A stretch of 64,000 nt of DNA from the NCBI RefSeq assembly GCF_016908395.1, contig NZ_JAFBDU010000009.1, positions 1 through 64,000 of the forward strand, read 5' to 3'. A model generated the notes under the pieces. It was given only the letters and a program-made list of their open reading frames with translations. It searched no databases and was not told the origin of the DNA. Position 1 is the stretch's first letter. Every line of letters starts with the position of its first letter. Made by a program: the position numbers and the translations under genes. This stretch comes from Metabacillus crassostreae (GTDB taxonomy: Bacteria > Bacillota > Bacilli > Bacillales > Bacillaceae). Below are positions 9,033-19,087 of the stretch, in pieces.

Positions 9033-11427
9033 CAGTGATCGGTTTAAGGAAAGTTTTCTGAAAAGACTTGAAAGCATGTGTGGAAAAGGGTTTGAAGAGA
9101 CGACAAAGCGGGATCAATACCTGACGTTAGGTAATATGGTTAGAGAATATATTAGTAGTAAATGGATAGAAACGAATGAGCTTTATCGATCTGAAAATAA
9201 GAAACAGGTTTACTATCTCTCAATCGAATTTTTACTGGGGCGATTACTTGTCCAAAATCTATTAAACCTAGGGATAAAAGATGTTGTTGAGGAAGGATTA
9301 AATGATTTAGGCATCGATTTGGGTGATATCGAAGAATGTGAATCAGATCCCGCCCTCGGTAATGGTGGTTTAGGACGCTTAGCAGCCTGTTTTTTAGATT
9401 CTTTGGCAACGTTAAACCTTCCAGGTCATGGCTATGGAATTCGTTATAAACATGGCCTTTTTGATCAAAAAATTGTAGATGGATATCAAGTGGAATTACC
9501 TGAACAATGGCTAAGACATGGAAATGTATGGGAAGTAAGAAAGCCAGATGAAGCTGCTGAAATTTTGTTCTGGGGAAAAATCGAAACAAGCTATGATAAT
9601 AATGAATTAACTTTTAAGCATGTTGGAGCTGAAAAGGTGTTAGCTGTACCATATGATATGCCTGTTGTAGGATATCATGTTGATACAGTGAATACGTTAA
9701 GACTCTGGAATGCAGAACCTGCAGCATTTGCTCCTAATCAGGATATTTTATCCTACAAAAGAGATACTGAGGCTATTACTGATTTTCTATATCCTGATGA
9801 TACCCATGATGAGGGAAAGATCCTAAGGCTGAAGCAGCAGTATTTCCTTGTTTCTTCAAGCTTGCAAAGCATTATAGCATCGTATAAGAAGGAAAATTCA
9901 AATATTAAAGAATTGCATCATTCAGTTGCCATCCATATAAATGATACTCATCCAGCACTTGCTGTACCTGAGTTAATGCGTTTGCTTATGGATATAGAAG
10001 GTTTAACATGGGATGAGGCATGGAAAGTGACAACAAATACACTTTCTTATACGAATCATACCATTTTATCCGAAGCTTTGGAGAAATGGCCAATTTACCT
10101 GTTTAAGCCACTAATGCCTAGAATTTATATGATCATTGAGGAAATTAATGAACGTTTTTGTGCAGAGCTTTGGAATAAATATCCGGGAGATTGGCACAAA
10201 ATTGAACATATGGCAATTATCGCTCATGATTTAGTTAAAATGGCACATCTTGCAATTGTCGGCAGTAACAGTATAAACGGTGTGGCAAAAATCCATTCAG
10301 ATATATTAAAGCACAGAGAAATGAAATCATTTTATGATATTTATCCAACAAAATTTAATAATAAAACAAATGGAATTACTCACCGTCGCTGGTTATTAAA
10401 AGCGAATCCAGGGTTAACCAACCTGATTAAAAATACGATTGGTGAAGACTTTGTTCATCAACCTGATAAATTAATAGATTTAAAGAGACATATCTATCAT
10501 CCAGATTTAAAAGAACAATTTGCCAATGTAAAACGTAAAAGAAAAGAAATTCTTGCGAAAAGAATTGCAGAGAAAAATGGTATTGTAGTTGATATTGATT
10601 CTATATTCGATGTTCAGGTTAAAAGAATGCACGCCTATAAACGACAACTATTAAATGTTCTTCATATTATTTATTTATATAATCGTCTTAAAGAGGATGC
10701 AAATTATACAATTCAGCCACGTACCTTTATCTTTGGAGCTAAAGCATCTCCAACCTATTATTATGCAAAAAAAATCATTAAGTTAATTCATTCTCTGGCA
10801 GACAAAGTTAATAACGATCCAAGGGTTTCTAAGGTAATCAAAGTGGTCTTTATGGAAAATTACCGAGTTTCCTTGGCAGAAGATATCTTTCCTGCTGCAG
10901 ATGTTAGTGAACAAATATCTACTGCAAGTAAAGAAGCATCAGGTACAGGTAATATGAAGTTTATGATGAATGGGGCTTTAACTGTTGGAACCTTAGATGG
11001 AGCAAACATTGAAATTATGGAGGAAGTAGGAAAAGACAACATCTTTACTTTTGGGTTAACAGCTCAGGAGGTTTTAAATTATGAGGAAAATGGTCGTTAT
11101 CGATCAATGGAATATTACCATCATGATTTAAGAATTCGTCAAGTTGTTGATCAATTAACAAATGGCTTTTTCTCTGAAGATGAAGGTGAGTTTGAATCAA
11201 TTAAAGATTCATTACTTGTACAAAATGATCAATATTTTGTATTAAGAGATTTTGCATCATATATTGATATACAAGAAAAAGTTGGAGTTGCTTATCAGCA
11301 GCGTGATAAGTGGCTGGAGAAAGCATTAATTAATATTTCGCATTCAGGCTTCTTTTCTAGTGATCGAACGATCCAGCAATATGCTGATGATATCTGGAAG
11401 ATTGACCCGATGGGAGTTAGAGTTTAA
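9022..11427 (+). CDS. glgP: Glycogen phosphorylase GlgP
   Basis: Phosphorolytic release of glucose-1-phosphate from glycogen, pyridoxal-phosphate dependent. The PLP-lysine motif is intact ([20 protein letters not shown]), as is the N-terminal [18 protein letters not shown] chose ATG 9022 because AGGAG at 9009-9013 sits eight bases before it; a GTG at 9013 overlaps that site. The length of 801 residues is normal for the family. The gene overlaps the end of glgA by 11 bases and closes the operon. Confidence 0.97.
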   Translation: MFSNSDRFKESFLKRLESMCGKGFEETTKRDQYLTLGNMVREYISSKWIETNELYRSENKKQVYYLSIEFLLGRLLVQNLLNLGIKDVVEEGLNDLGIDLGDIEECESDPALGNGGLGRLAACFLDSLATLNLPGHGYGIRYKHGLFDQKIVDGYQVELPEQWLRHGNVWEVRKPDEAAEILFWGKIETSYDNNELTFKHVGAEKVLAVPYDMPVVGYHVDTVNTLRLWNAEPAAFAPNQDILSYKRDTEAITDFLYPDDTHDEGKILRLKQQYFLVSSSLQSIIASYKKENSNIKELHHSVAIHINDTHPALAVPELMRLLMDIEGLTWDEAWKVTTNTLSYTNHTILSEALEKWPIYLFKPLMPRIYMIIEEINERFCAELWNKYPGDWHKIEHMAIIAHDLVKMAHLAIVGSNSINGVAKIHSDILKHREMKSFYDIYPTKFNNKTNGITHRRWLLKANPGLTNLIKNTIGEDFVHQPDKLIDLKRHIYHPDLKEQFANVKRKRKEILAKRIAEKNGIVVDIDSIFDVQVKRMHAYKRQLLNVLHIIYLYNRLKEDANYTIQPRTFIFGAKASPTYYYAKKIIKLIHSLADKVNNDPRVSKVIKVVFMENYRVSLAEDIFPAADVSEQISTASKEASGTGNMKFMMNGALTVGTLDGANIEIMEEVGKDNIFTFGLTAQEVLNYEENGRYRSMEYYHHDLRIRQVVDQLTNGFFSEDEGEFESIKDSLLVQNDQYFVLRDFASYIDIQEKVGVAYQQRDKWLEKALINISHSGFFSSDRTIQQYADDIWKIDPMGVRV

Positions 11428-11548
11428 TCCTTTTAACCTGAGAAGGTTTAAGTATTTAGTTAAAACAAATCTTTTATTCTTTCATATAGAATTAGTGTGT
11501 GGCTGATGGGTTTGATTACTGTTACTCACTTTCTGGAAGATGATATAG

Positions 11549-11581
11549 AAAAGCTCAGATTATCACTATCTGAGCTTTTTT
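11549..11581 (+). terminator. Terminator of the glg operon
   Basis: Stem AAAGCTCAGAT/ATCTGAGCTTT followed by TTT, about 120 bases after glgP. Confidence 0.9.
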
Positions 11582-11604
11582 AGACTAAATTAGATGGATA
11601 ATGT

Positions 11605-11655
11605 TATTTTTTCCCGGAAAAACGAATGTCTGAAACGTAAATCAACAACTAAGGT
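11605..11655 (+). repeat. Fragment of the dispersed palindromic repeat (family 1)
   Basis: TTTTTTCCCGG followed by an ACGAATG and a CAACAACTAAGG-like tail matches the right third of the element at 30541-30698 (TTTTTTCCCGGGAAAGCGAATG...). The left part is missing. Confidence 0.6.
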
Positions 11656-11668
11656 TAAAGCCTTTCAG

Positions 11669-11707
11669 TGAACAAAATTTTAAAGTCAATCCATTAAATT
11701 TTGTTCA
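11669..11707. other. Perfect 12-bp inverted repeat
   Basis: TGAACAAAATTT at 11669-11680 pairs with AAATTTTGTTCA at 11696-11707 around a 15-base loop. It lies between the glg terminator and the end of the minus-strand AIM24-family gene. On the plus strand it is followed by GTTTTT, on the minus strand by no T run, so its role as a terminator for the minus-strand gene is uncertain. Confidence 0.5.
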
Positions 11708-11722
11708 GTTTTTCAACAACAT

Positions 11723-12511
11723 TTAGTCTAATAACCTACCAAGTCCACCAAGGATACTACCTTCTCCTCGAGAATCTCCCCCAGATGATGGTGCACTTGC
11801 AATCACACGGTCTGCTAAACGACTAAATGGAAGTGTTTGTACCCACACTGTTCCTGGGCCTTGTACTGTTGCAAAGAATAATCCTTCTCCACCGAAAAAT
11901 GCTGATTTTATTTTACCGACATACTCGATATTATAATCAACCTCTTTACTTAGTGCGACAAGACAGCCAGTATCAATACGGAGCTTTTCACCTGGTTGTA
12001 ATTCTCTGCGAATTATTGTTCCACCAGCATGTAAAAATGCTAATCCATCACCTTCAAGCTTTTGCATAATAAATCCTTCTCCACCAAAAAATCCAGTACC
12101 TAATTTTTTCTGAAAATCAATTCCTATTGATACACCTTTAGCTGCACAAAGGAAGGAATCTTTTTGACAAATAACCTTTCCTCCTAGTTCGCTTAAATCT
12201 ACAGGTATAATTTTTCCTGGGTAAGGAGCTGCAAAGGATACTCGTTTTTTACCAACACGAGCTGTATTTGTAAAAACAGTCATAAAAAGACTTTCTCCTG
12301 TAATCACACGCTTCCCAGCTCCAACAAGCTTTCCTAAAAATCCTTTTTGATTATTATCACCATCACCAAAAATGGTTTCCATGTCGATTCCATCTTCCAT
12401 CATCATCATTCCACCAGCTTCAGCAACAACACTTTCATTTGGATCTAGTTCGATTTCAACACATTGCATATCATCTCCGTGTAATATGTAATCAATTTCA
12501 TGTGCATTCAT
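11723..12511 (-). CDS. AIM24 / TIGR00266 family protein
   Basis: A 262-residue protein of the AIM24 family, a beta-rich fold widespread in Bacillus with no settled function. Visible features are repeated GGG/GGEG turns ([57 protein letters not shown]) and a Gly/Ser-rich tail. There is no signal peptide or membrane segment. AGGGA lies before the ATG. It stands alone on the minus strand, convergent with the glg operon. Confidence 0.85.
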   Translation of the reverse strand: MNAHEIDYILHGDDMQCVEIELDPNESVVAEAGGMMMMEDGIDMETIFGDGDNNQKGFLGKLVGAGKRVITGESLFMTVFTNTARVGKKRVSFAAPYPGKIIPVDLSELGGKVICQKDSFLCAAKGVSIGIDFQKKLGTGFFGGEGFIMQKLEGDGLAFLHAGGTIIRRELQPGEKLRIDTGCLVALSKEVDYNIEYVGKIKSAFFGGEGLFFATVQGPGTVWVQTLPFSRLADRVIASAPSSGGDSRGEGSILGGLGRLLD

Positions 12512-12966
12512 TTAATATCCCTCCAATTATGTAGATAACAATCAATTCGCTAAATTTACTCGTTTCCCTGCCAACGTCATGAAATTTAGTGGTTTTTAAA
12601 ACAATAAAAACTGGAGGCTGGTACATAATTAAAATGACATACAAAAAGACGAATAAATCTAAATTCAGCTAAGTTGAAAGAAACAAGTTCGTTCCATTGC
12701 GCTGCAGACATAAGATTCGCTGGGGCGGGTGCAGAGGAAAGGCTAAGACCCCACAGGCGCGCAGCTTACGAGGAGGCTTAGCTTCCTCCCGCAGGAGTCA
12801 AATGTCTTCCGCTCCATTCCACTAGTTCTTAAAAATAGTATGCACAATCAAAAAATCTATTCAAGATAGCAAATAAAAACCCGAAATATTAGGCGAATAA
12901 TTAATTGGAATATTCCCTAATACTTCGAGTTTATTATTAGCTTGAATACTTATGTCCCAGCCTTAT
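12512..12966. other. Gap between the AIM24-family gene and yteA, occupied by a repeat
   Basis: About 455 bases with no gene. The middle (12670-12832) is a GC-rich palindromic repeat. Around 12890-12920 ATATTCC-type short inverted sequences occur, but there is no convincing terminator for yteA. Confidence 0.6.
12670..12832. repeat. Dispersed palindromic repeat, family 2, with an inverted core
   Basis: The outer parts (GTTGAAAGAAACAAGTTCGT... and ...CAAATGTCTTCCGCTCCATT) correspond to the reverse complement of the copy at 44664-44812. The core (GTGCAGAGGAAAGGCTAAGA through GGCTTAGCTTCCTCC) instead runs in the forward orientation of that copy. The core therefore appears inverted between short GCGGG/CCCGC repeats. 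The element is GC-rich against an AT-rich background and has no reading frame of its own. Confidence 0.85.
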
Positions 12967-13722
12967 TTATGTCTTATCTTCTGTATATGGATCCTTCTCA
13001 TAAGGAGGCAAATCTCCAAAGATTGTCATGCTTCCTTCTTCATCTAACATGTCTTCATACTCTTGATGAAGCTTAGAAGGAAATATTGTGATTTCTTTTC
13101 CTTCTATATCTGTGCCAATAAAGTTTTCATAATCCTCTACATATCCATCAGGTTCGTCTGATTCCATATAAACATCATTATAATGTTCTTGTGGATAAGA
13201 AAGATCTGAAGGTGTTTCAGATGAGCCAAAGCTATTGACAATTTGATAGGCATCTTCTGCATCAAATGCTACATTTTCATCTTGCTCATCATAGTTAAAC
13301 TTTCCAAAAGGAGGCATAAGGACACCTTCTTCAACAGGACGATTATGTGAAACAACCTGTTCTGGTGCATGCTCTTTACATGTGGTGGCAGTTGGAATGA
13401 CTTCAAGTCTTTCAAGAGCAATGTCAACTCCACAAACCTCACATTTACCATATGTTCCTTTTTCAATCGCTTGTAATGCTCTTTCAATATCAGCAAGCTC
13501 TTCTTCAGTATGTTCATTAAGAGCTATATCTTTTTCACGCTCATATAGTGCTGTTGCATCATCAGCTGGATGGTTATCATAACTTGAAAGCTCACCAATA
13601 GATTCATGTGGATGTGATTCTTCTAGTCCGAAATGTCCAGTCATTTCAAAGCGTTGATGTATTTCAGCTTTCATTGATGCAAGCTGTGAACGGAAGGTTT
13701 CTACTTGTTGTGAACTAAGCAA
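12967..13722 (-). CDS. yteA: YteA family protein, DksA/TraR-type zinc finger
   Basis: A 251-residue acidic protein matching the Bacillus YteA family. An N-terminal coiled-coil-like region (residues 1-85) precedes a zinc-finger segment around residue 95 (KCEVCG ... TTCKEHA) with spacing C-x2-C-x17-C-x2-H, so the last ligand is His instead of the Cys of classical DksA. The C-terminal half is Asp/Glu-rich. Such proteins are thought to act on RNA polymerase like DksA, or in sporulation; for YteA this is not established. It starts with TTG behind a GGAGAG site. Confidence 0.85.
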   Translation of the reverse strand: MLSSQQVETFRSQLASMKAEIHQRFEMTGHFGLEESHPHESIGELSSYDNHPADDATALYEREKDIALNEHTEEELADIERALQAIEKGTYGKCEVCGVDIALERLEVIPTATTCKEHAPEQVVSHNRPVEEGVLMPPFGKFNYDEQDENVAFDAEDAYQIVNSFGSSETPSDLSYPQEHYNDVYMESDEPDGYVEDYENFIGTDIEGKEITIFPSKLHQEYEDMLDEEGSMTIFGDLPPYEKDPYTEDKT

Positions 13723-13805
13723 TTATTCCACTCTCCTTCCTTTAATCTCGTTCTATACCTATTATGAGCAGTTATAGTTAAAACATGTTTGTTAAAAAAT
13801 GTACA

Positions 13806-13836
13806 AAAAAACACGGCCAAAAAGGTCCGTGTTTTA
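13806..13836 (-). terminator. Terminator of menA
   Basis: On the minus strand AAACACGGACC/GGCCGTGTTT with an internal T-rich loop, followed by a T run, just downstream of menA. Confidence 0.85.
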
Positions 13837-13856
13837 CACTGGAAAATTAAATAAAC

Positions 13857-14789
13857 TTACATAAAGTAGCTAATAAATAAACCAAGAGCTAGTAAAAATC
13901 CAAATTGGATATTCGTTTTTGCTGTAGCTTTCATTGCAGGCATCATTTCGATTGGGAATTTCTTACCTATAAAAAGTTTTACTGCCGAGTATGCTTTTGG
14001 TAAGCTGATTAAGACAAGTAATGACCAAACAGAAATGAAGTTAGCAGCTATTAAAATAAAGATAATTAGATAAGAAACGATAAACATTCCTGCTAAGAAG
14101 ACGATTGAATTCTTTCTACCTAATAATATTGCTAGCGTTTTTCTTCCATTTTCTTTATCTCCATCAAGATCACGAATATTATTTGCTGTTAAAATAGCTG
14201 CAACTAATATTGAGATTGGAATTGAGATAAAGAAGGCTTTGCTAGTTATTGTTTGAGTTTGAATATAAAAGGCTATTAATACAATAACATTTCCCATGAA
14301 GAAACCTGCTACTATCTCACCAAACGGTGTGTAGGCAATTGGGATAGATCCACCTGTATAAAAATAACCAGCTAACATACAAATAACACCAATAGCTGCG
14401 ATCCACCAGGATGTCATAAAACAAATATAAATGCCAATAAGTGTTGCAGCAAAGAAAAAGACAAAGGCTAAGTTTAAAACAGTTTTTGCTTTTATACCAT
14501 TTCGGACAATTGCACCACCTATACCAACTGATGCTTCATTATCTAAACCACGTTTATAATCAAAGTACTCATTAAACATATTTGTCGCAGCTTGAATTAA
14601 TATTGAAGCAACAAGCATCGCGATGAATAATGAGAGCTTTATGGATCCTTCGTGCATGGCTAACACAGTTCCTATTGTAACAGGAATAAAGGCTGCTGAT
14701 AAAGTATGTGGACGAAGAAGCATCCACCAAACTTTCCAGCCTGTATCCTTTTTAACAGAAGGAATGTGTGGCGATGTTTGAGGTTGCAT
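13857..14789 (-). CDS. menA: 1,4-dihydroxy-2-naphthoate polyprenyltransferase MenA
   Basis: Membrane UbiA-family enzyme that attaches the polyprenyl side chain to 1,4-dihydroxy-2-naphthoate in menaquinone synthesis. Both Asp-rich motifs are present: NMFNEYFDYKRGLD and NNIRDLDGDKENGRKT. About eight to nine membrane helices are visible. I start at ATG 14789, preceded by AAAAGGAGAG, giving 310 residues like B. subtilis MenA; the frame extends upstream but without a good site. It is divergent from menF, placing nearly the whole pathway here. Confidence 0.95.
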   Translation of the reverse strand: MQPQTSPHIPSVKKDTGWKVWWMLLRPHTLSAAFIPVTIGTVLAMHEGSIKLSLFIAMLVASILIQAATNMFNEYFDYKRGLDNEASVGIGGAIVRNGIKAKTVLNLAFVFFFAATLIGIYICFMTSWWIAAIGVICMLAGYFYTGGSIPIAYTPFGEIVAGFFMGNVIVLIAFYIQTQTITSKAFFISIPISILVAAILTANNIRDLDGDKENGRKTLAILLGRKNSIVFLAGMFIVSYLIIFILIAANFISVWSLLVLISLPKAYSAVKLFIGKKFPIEMMPAMKATAKTNIQFGFLLALGLFISYFM

Positions 14790-15040
14790 ACAATCTCTCC
14801 TTTTTTTTGCAAAAAACAAACGGTTCATAGAAACGACTCCATAACATAGTTTAGAAAAATAACCAAAGGGTGTCAATGGTTTTTCGAATTGTCATTACAG
14901 CTTATTATTACCAGATATCCCTGTAAAATCATTAGATGTTCGATACGTTTTCATTTTAATCCTGTTCCTCTAGTTATATAATAAGGATATAATATGATTT
15001 TAGTATGACAAAACAAGGTAAATATACAAAATAGATACTA

Positions 15041-15069
15041 TTGACACACCTTCATGCTAGGTGTATCTT
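15041..15069 (+). promoter_or_regulatory. Sigma-A promoter for the men genes
   Basis: TTGACA at 15041-15046, 17-base spacer, TATCTT at 15064-15069. A short inverted repeat (ACACCT/AGGTGT) lies across the spacer. It sits 36 bases before the menF start in the gap between menA and menF. Confidence 0.65.
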
Positions 15070-15104
15070 TATAAAAGCAATTTTTCGGTGTCGGGGGGAT
15101 AAGC

Positions 15105-16517
15105 TTGATAACAACTTTGGATCATACAATTAAAGAATTAATACAACAAACATTGGAAGAGGCAAAGCAAACAAATCAGTCGGTCATCGTAAGTCACATA
15201 AAAGAAGTGGATGCAATTGACCCCCTACATTTCTTAGCTTCTAGTGAAGAACTATTTTTAGGAGAACGTTTTTTATGGTCAACACCTGAACGTGACTTTA
15301 CACTGGCAGGAGTTGGAAATGAACTTATTTTAGAAAACAATCATTCAACAATCGAACGCTTTTCGGCAATTGAAAAAGAATGGAAGCGTTTTAAAAAGAG
15401 AATTATTAATACCAATAGCAAAGATAAACAAGATGGTACAGGTCCACTTCTATTTGGTGGCTTTTCATTTGATCCTATAAAAGAAAAAGATCCTTTATGG
15501 GAAGCTTTTTCAGAAGCAAAGTTTACATTACCAACAGTAATGGTCACTATAATAAACAGTAAAACTTATCTTACGGTAAATAAATTAGTTACACCACATG
15601 ATGATTTATTGGATTGTTTAAAACATTTTGAGCAATCATATTCTCAAACAACACATCATCATCTTATAGATTGTGAAAAAGTTAACGAATTTTCTACTAT
15701 TGAATATAAAACATCTCAGTGGCTTAAAGCTGTTGATAAAGCGACAAATGAAATCCGTCTCAAGGAAATGGATAAAGTTGTTTTAGCTAGAGAAGTTCAC
15801 TTGAAGTTCGCTGAAAAAGTAAATCCATATCAAGTGTTAGATCGTCTTCATAAAGAGCAACCAACAAGCTTTATTTTTGGATTTGAAAACGGGCTGCAGC
15901 ATTTTGTTGGAGCAACACCAGAGCGTTTAATCAAAAAGCAGGATAATGAAGTACTTTCTACTTGTTTAGCGGGATCAATTAAAAGAGGAAAAACACAAGA
16001 ACAAGATATACAACTCGGAGAGCAGTTATTAAAGGATGCAAAAAACTTAATAGAACATGACATCGTTGTTAAAATGATTAAAGAAGCTTTAACAAATTGT
16101 TGCTATGAGGTTATTTCACCTAACAGTCCAACATTATTAAAGACAAAGAACATACAGCATCTTTATACACCAGTAAGAGGATATGTTCAAAAAGGTCATT
16201 CCTTGCTTTCAATAGTCGAAAGTCTTCATCCAACACCAGCTCTAGGAGGCTTTCCAAAAGAAAAGGCTATTGAAAAAATTAGAGAGCTTGAGCCAATGCA
16301 TAGAGGCTGGTATGCTGCTCCAATTGGCTGGTTAGATGCTGATGATAACGGAGAATTTGTGGTGGCTATTCGTTCGGGTTTAATTGAAGGCCATAATGTT
16401 GCATTATTTGCAGGCTGTGGAATTGTAGAAGAATCTAACCCAAAGTCAGAATATCTTGAAACAAAAATAAAACTAAAGCCAATGATGTCAGCATTAGGAG
16501 GAGTAGATAATGAGTGA
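15105..16517 (+). CDS. menF: Isochorismate synthase MenF
   Basis: Converts chorismate to isochorismate, the first menaquinone step. A 470-residue chorismate-binding enzyme. The C-terminal catalytic domain shows CLAGSIKRGKT, LHPTPALGGFPKEKAIEKIR, HRGWYAAPIGWLD, and the metal-binding region near AGCGIVEESNPKSEYLET. Start is TTG with GGGGGGA at 15093. It overlaps menD by eight bases. Confidence 0.95.
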   Translation: MITTLDHTIKELIQQTLEEAKQTNQSVIVSHIKEVDAIDPLHFLASSEELFLGERFLWSTPERDFTLAGVGNELILENNHSTIERFSAIEKEWKRFKKRIINTNSKDKQDGTGPLLFGGFSFDPIKEKDPLWEAFSEAKFTLPTVMVTIINSKTYLTVNKLVTPHDDLLDCLKHFEQSYSQTTHHHLIDCEKVNEFSTIEYKTSQWLKAVDKATNEIRLKEMDKVVLAREVHLKFAEKVNPYQVLDRLHKEQPTSFIFGFENGLQHFVGATPERLIKKQDNEVLSTCLAGSIKRGKTQEQDIQLGEQLLKDAKNLIEHDIVVKMIKEALTNCCYEVISPNSPTLLKTKNIQHLYTPVRGYVQKGHSLLSIVESLHPTPALGGFPKEKAIEKIRELEPMHRGWYAAPIGWLDADDNGEFVVAIRSGLIEGHNVALFAGCGIVEESNPKSEYLETKIKLKPMMSALGGVDNE

Positions 16518-18264
16518 TAATTCTTTAACACGCTATGTAGCAAGCTTTGTTGATGAACTTTCACGGGCTGGGGTTGAACAGATCGTTATTAGCCCTGGTT
16601 CAAGGTCTACTCCTCTTGCAATGTTATTTTTAGAGCACCCAGATGTAACAACATATATTAACATTGATGAAAGGTCTGCAGGTTTTTTTGCCTTAGGCTT
16701 AGCTAAGTCTGGAAACAAACCTGTAGCTTTAGTCTGCACTTCAGGTACAGCTGCTGCAAATTATTACCCAGCTATTATTGAAGCTCACTATTCCAGAGTA
16801 CCACTACTTATCTTAACTGCAGATCGGCCTCATGAATTAAGAGATGTAGGTGCTCCACAAGCAATAGATCAAATCAATATGTATGGCAAGTATTCTAAAT
16901 GGTTTGTAGATCTTGCGTTAGCAGAAGAAAATGATGACATGCTAAGGTATTCACGAACTATAGCAAACAGATCGGTTGGAATATCAACAGCAAATCCTCA
17001 AGGTGTTGTTCACTTGAATTTTCCTTTTAGAGAGCCTTTAATTCCTAACCTTATGCTGCCAAATTTATGGGATACTCATGAAAATCGAAAAACATATTTA
17101 CATACATCAGTTGGTGTGTCTTCAATGAGAATCAAAGACATTTCAACAATTATTGAACATATTGAATTTGAACAAAATGGAATAATCATCTGTGGTGACA
17201 ACCAAACTATTTCATATATAGATGAGGTAATAAAATTGTCTGATCACCTTAAATATCCGATTTTAGCTGATCCGCTTTCACAAATACGAGCGGGTAAGCA
17301 TAGGAAAACTGGTGTGATTGATTGCTATGACACAATATTAAAGGATCCTGACATTACAAAACATGTAAAGCCAAATGTTGTGATTCGATTTGGAGCTATG
17401 CCTGTTTCTAAGCCCTTAATGAAGCTCCTAAAAAACAATCCTGGAATTATCCAGATTGTTGTCGATCCAAGTGGTGAATACCGAGATCCGACGTTAAATT
17501 CATCTCATTTGATCACCTGTAATGAAGATGAATTTTGTAAAGAAATGATAAAATCTATTTCTAGAAGAGAGATAACAGCTTATTATAAGAAATGGATTTT
17601 CTCACAATTAACTCATGATCAGGAAATAGAAGAAGCTCTAACAAAAATGACAGATCTTTTTGAAGGTAAAGTAGTACAAGCATTGCAAAAGTCTCTTCCT
17701 CAACAATGCAAATTAGTTGTTGGCAACAGTATGCCAATTCGTGATGTAGATACCTTTTTTCGAAATACTTCAAAGGAAATTGAGGTTTACTGTAACAGAG
17801 GAGCAAATGGAATTGATGGGGTTGTTTCAACCGCGTTAGGTATTTGTGCTAAAGAAAGTGAGCCAACATTTCTATTAATAGGAGACTTGTCATTTTATCA
17901 TGATTTAAATGGTCTTTTAGCTGCAAAAATGAACAAGTTAAATTTAACTGTGATCTTAATAAACAATGATGGAGGAGGCATTTTTTCATTTTTGCCACAA
18001 TCATCTGAAGAAAAGCATTTTGAAAGATTATACGGAACTCCAACAGGTTTAGAGTATGCAAAAGTTGTTGAAATGTACGGTGGAGAATTTAATAGAATAA
18101 ATAGTTGGGAAGGCTTTCAGTCATATTTTGATTCAACTTGGGCAAATGAAGGGTTAAAAGTGCTTGAAATACAAACAAATCGAAATACTCGTGTCAAAGT
18201 TCATCGGGAATTGTTAGATCATGTTTCCCAGGAAATAAGAAAAGTGTTGAATGATGAAAATTAA
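16510..18264 (+). CDS. menD: MenD, SEPHCHC synthase (ThDP enzyme)
   Basis: Condenses isochorismate with 2-oxoglutarate to 2-succinyl-5-enolpyruvyl-6-hydroxy-3-cyclohexene-1-carboxylate. The 584-residue protein has the ThDP fold: N-terminal pyrimidine domain with SPGSRSTPLA and SGTAAANYYPAIIEA, and C-terminal pyrophosphate domain with GDLSFYHDLNGLL and NNDGGGIFSFLP. Ribosome-binding site AGGAGG sits within menF. It overlaps menH by 14 bases. Confidence 0.96.
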   Translation: MSDNSLTRYVASFVDELSRAGVEQIVISPGSRSTPLAMLFLEHPDVTTYINIDERSAGFFALGLAKSGNKPVALVCTSGTAAANYYPAIIEAHYSRVPLLILTADRPHELRDVGAPQAIDQINMYGKYSKWFVDLALAEENDDMLRYSRTIANRSVGISTANPQGVVHLNFPFREPLIPNLMLPNLWDTHENRKTYLHTSVGVSSMRIKDISTIIEHIEFEQNGIIICGDNQTISYIDEVIKLSDHLKYPILADPLSQIRAGKHRKTGVIDCYDTILKDPDITKHVKPNVVIRFGAMPVSKPLMKLLKNNPGIIQIVVDPSGEYRDPTLNSSHLITCNEDEFCKEMIKSISRREITAYYKKWIFSQLTHDQEIEEALTKMTDLFEGKVVQALQKSLPQQCKLVVGNSMPIRDVDTFFRNTSKEIEVYCNRGANGIDGVVSTALGICAKESEPTFLLIGDLSFYHDLNGLLAAKMNKLNLTVILINNDGGGIFSFLPQSSEEKHFERLYGTPTGLEYAKVVEMYGGEFNRINSWEGFQSYFDSTWANEGLKVLEIQTNRNTRVKVHRELLDHVSQEIRKVLNDEN

Positions 18265-19075
18265 CGGTATCAATTATCATGTTGCAATCCAGTTAAGAAA
18301 ACAAGAAGCTGAAACTCTTGTCTTTCTTCATGGTTTTACAGGTTCTTCAAGCAGTTGGTTAGAGGTGTTGAACTATTTTCCTTCATACAACCTTATTTGC
18401 ATTGATATCATTGGTCATGGAAAAACAGAAAGTCCTCTAGATTCATCAAGGTATGAAATGAAAGAAGTTATCAAGGATATAATCACGATATTAGATAAAC
18501 TAAATCTCGATCAAGTAAATATGATAGGATATTCTATGGGAGGAAGACTAGCATTATCTGTAGCAGCTTCTTACCCAAATAGAATTAAAAGATTAATTTT
18601 AGAGAGTAGTTCACCCGGACTAGATGACCCAGTTCAAAGAGAAAATCGTAAAAAAGCTGATTTACAATTAGCAGCCGATATTACTAATCATGGTATAGTA
18701 GAGTTTGTTAACAAGTGGGAAAACATCCCTCTTTTTGAGTCACAAAGGCTCTTGCCAGCTAAAAAACAGGAAAAAATAAGACAGCAAAGACTAAAAAACT
18801 CACCTACTGGTTTGGCAAATAGCTTGATTGGAATCGGAACAGGCACTCAACCTTCACTATGGGGAGAGTTATCACAACTATCAATCCCAGTGCTTCTACT
18901 ATGTGGAGAATGGGATGAAAAGTTTTGTGATATAGCAATAAAAATGAATAATCTTCTACAAATTTCTGTGAAAAAACAAATAAATTTCGCAGGACATGCA
19001 ATTCATGTAGAACAACCACAATTTTTTGGTAAAATAGTAAATGAGTTTCTTATTAATAATGATATTTTTGAATAG
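18251..19075 (+). CDS. menH: MenH, SHCHC synthase (alpha/beta hydrolase)
   Basis: Eliminates pyruvate from the MenD product to give SHCHC. Alpha/beta hydrolase of 274 residues with oxyanion region HGFTGSSSSW, nucleophile elbow GYSMGGRLAL and catalytic His near AGHAIHVEQP. Two adjacent ATG codons (18251, 18254) lie within the end of menD; either could be the start. It ends 12 bases before menB. Confidence 0.92.
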   Translation: MMKINGINYHVAIQLRKQEAETLVFLHGFTGSSSSWLEVLNYFPSYNLICIDIIGHGKTESPLDSSRYEMKEVIKDIITILDKLNLDQVNMIGYSMGGRLALSVAASYPNRIKRLILESSSPGLDDPVQRENRKKADLQLAADITNHGIVEFVNKWENIPLFESQRLLPAKKQEKIRQQRLKNSPTGLANSLIGIGTGTQPSLWGELSQLSIPVLLLCGEWDEKFCDIAIKMNNLLQISVKKQINFAGHAIHVEQPQFFGKIVNEFLINNDIFE

Positions 19076-19087
19076 GAGGAAATAGAA

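Noticed and set aside
12670-12832. Insertion sequence or transposon end
   Set aside because: No transposase frame or target duplication is visible; the elements are non-coding palindromes.
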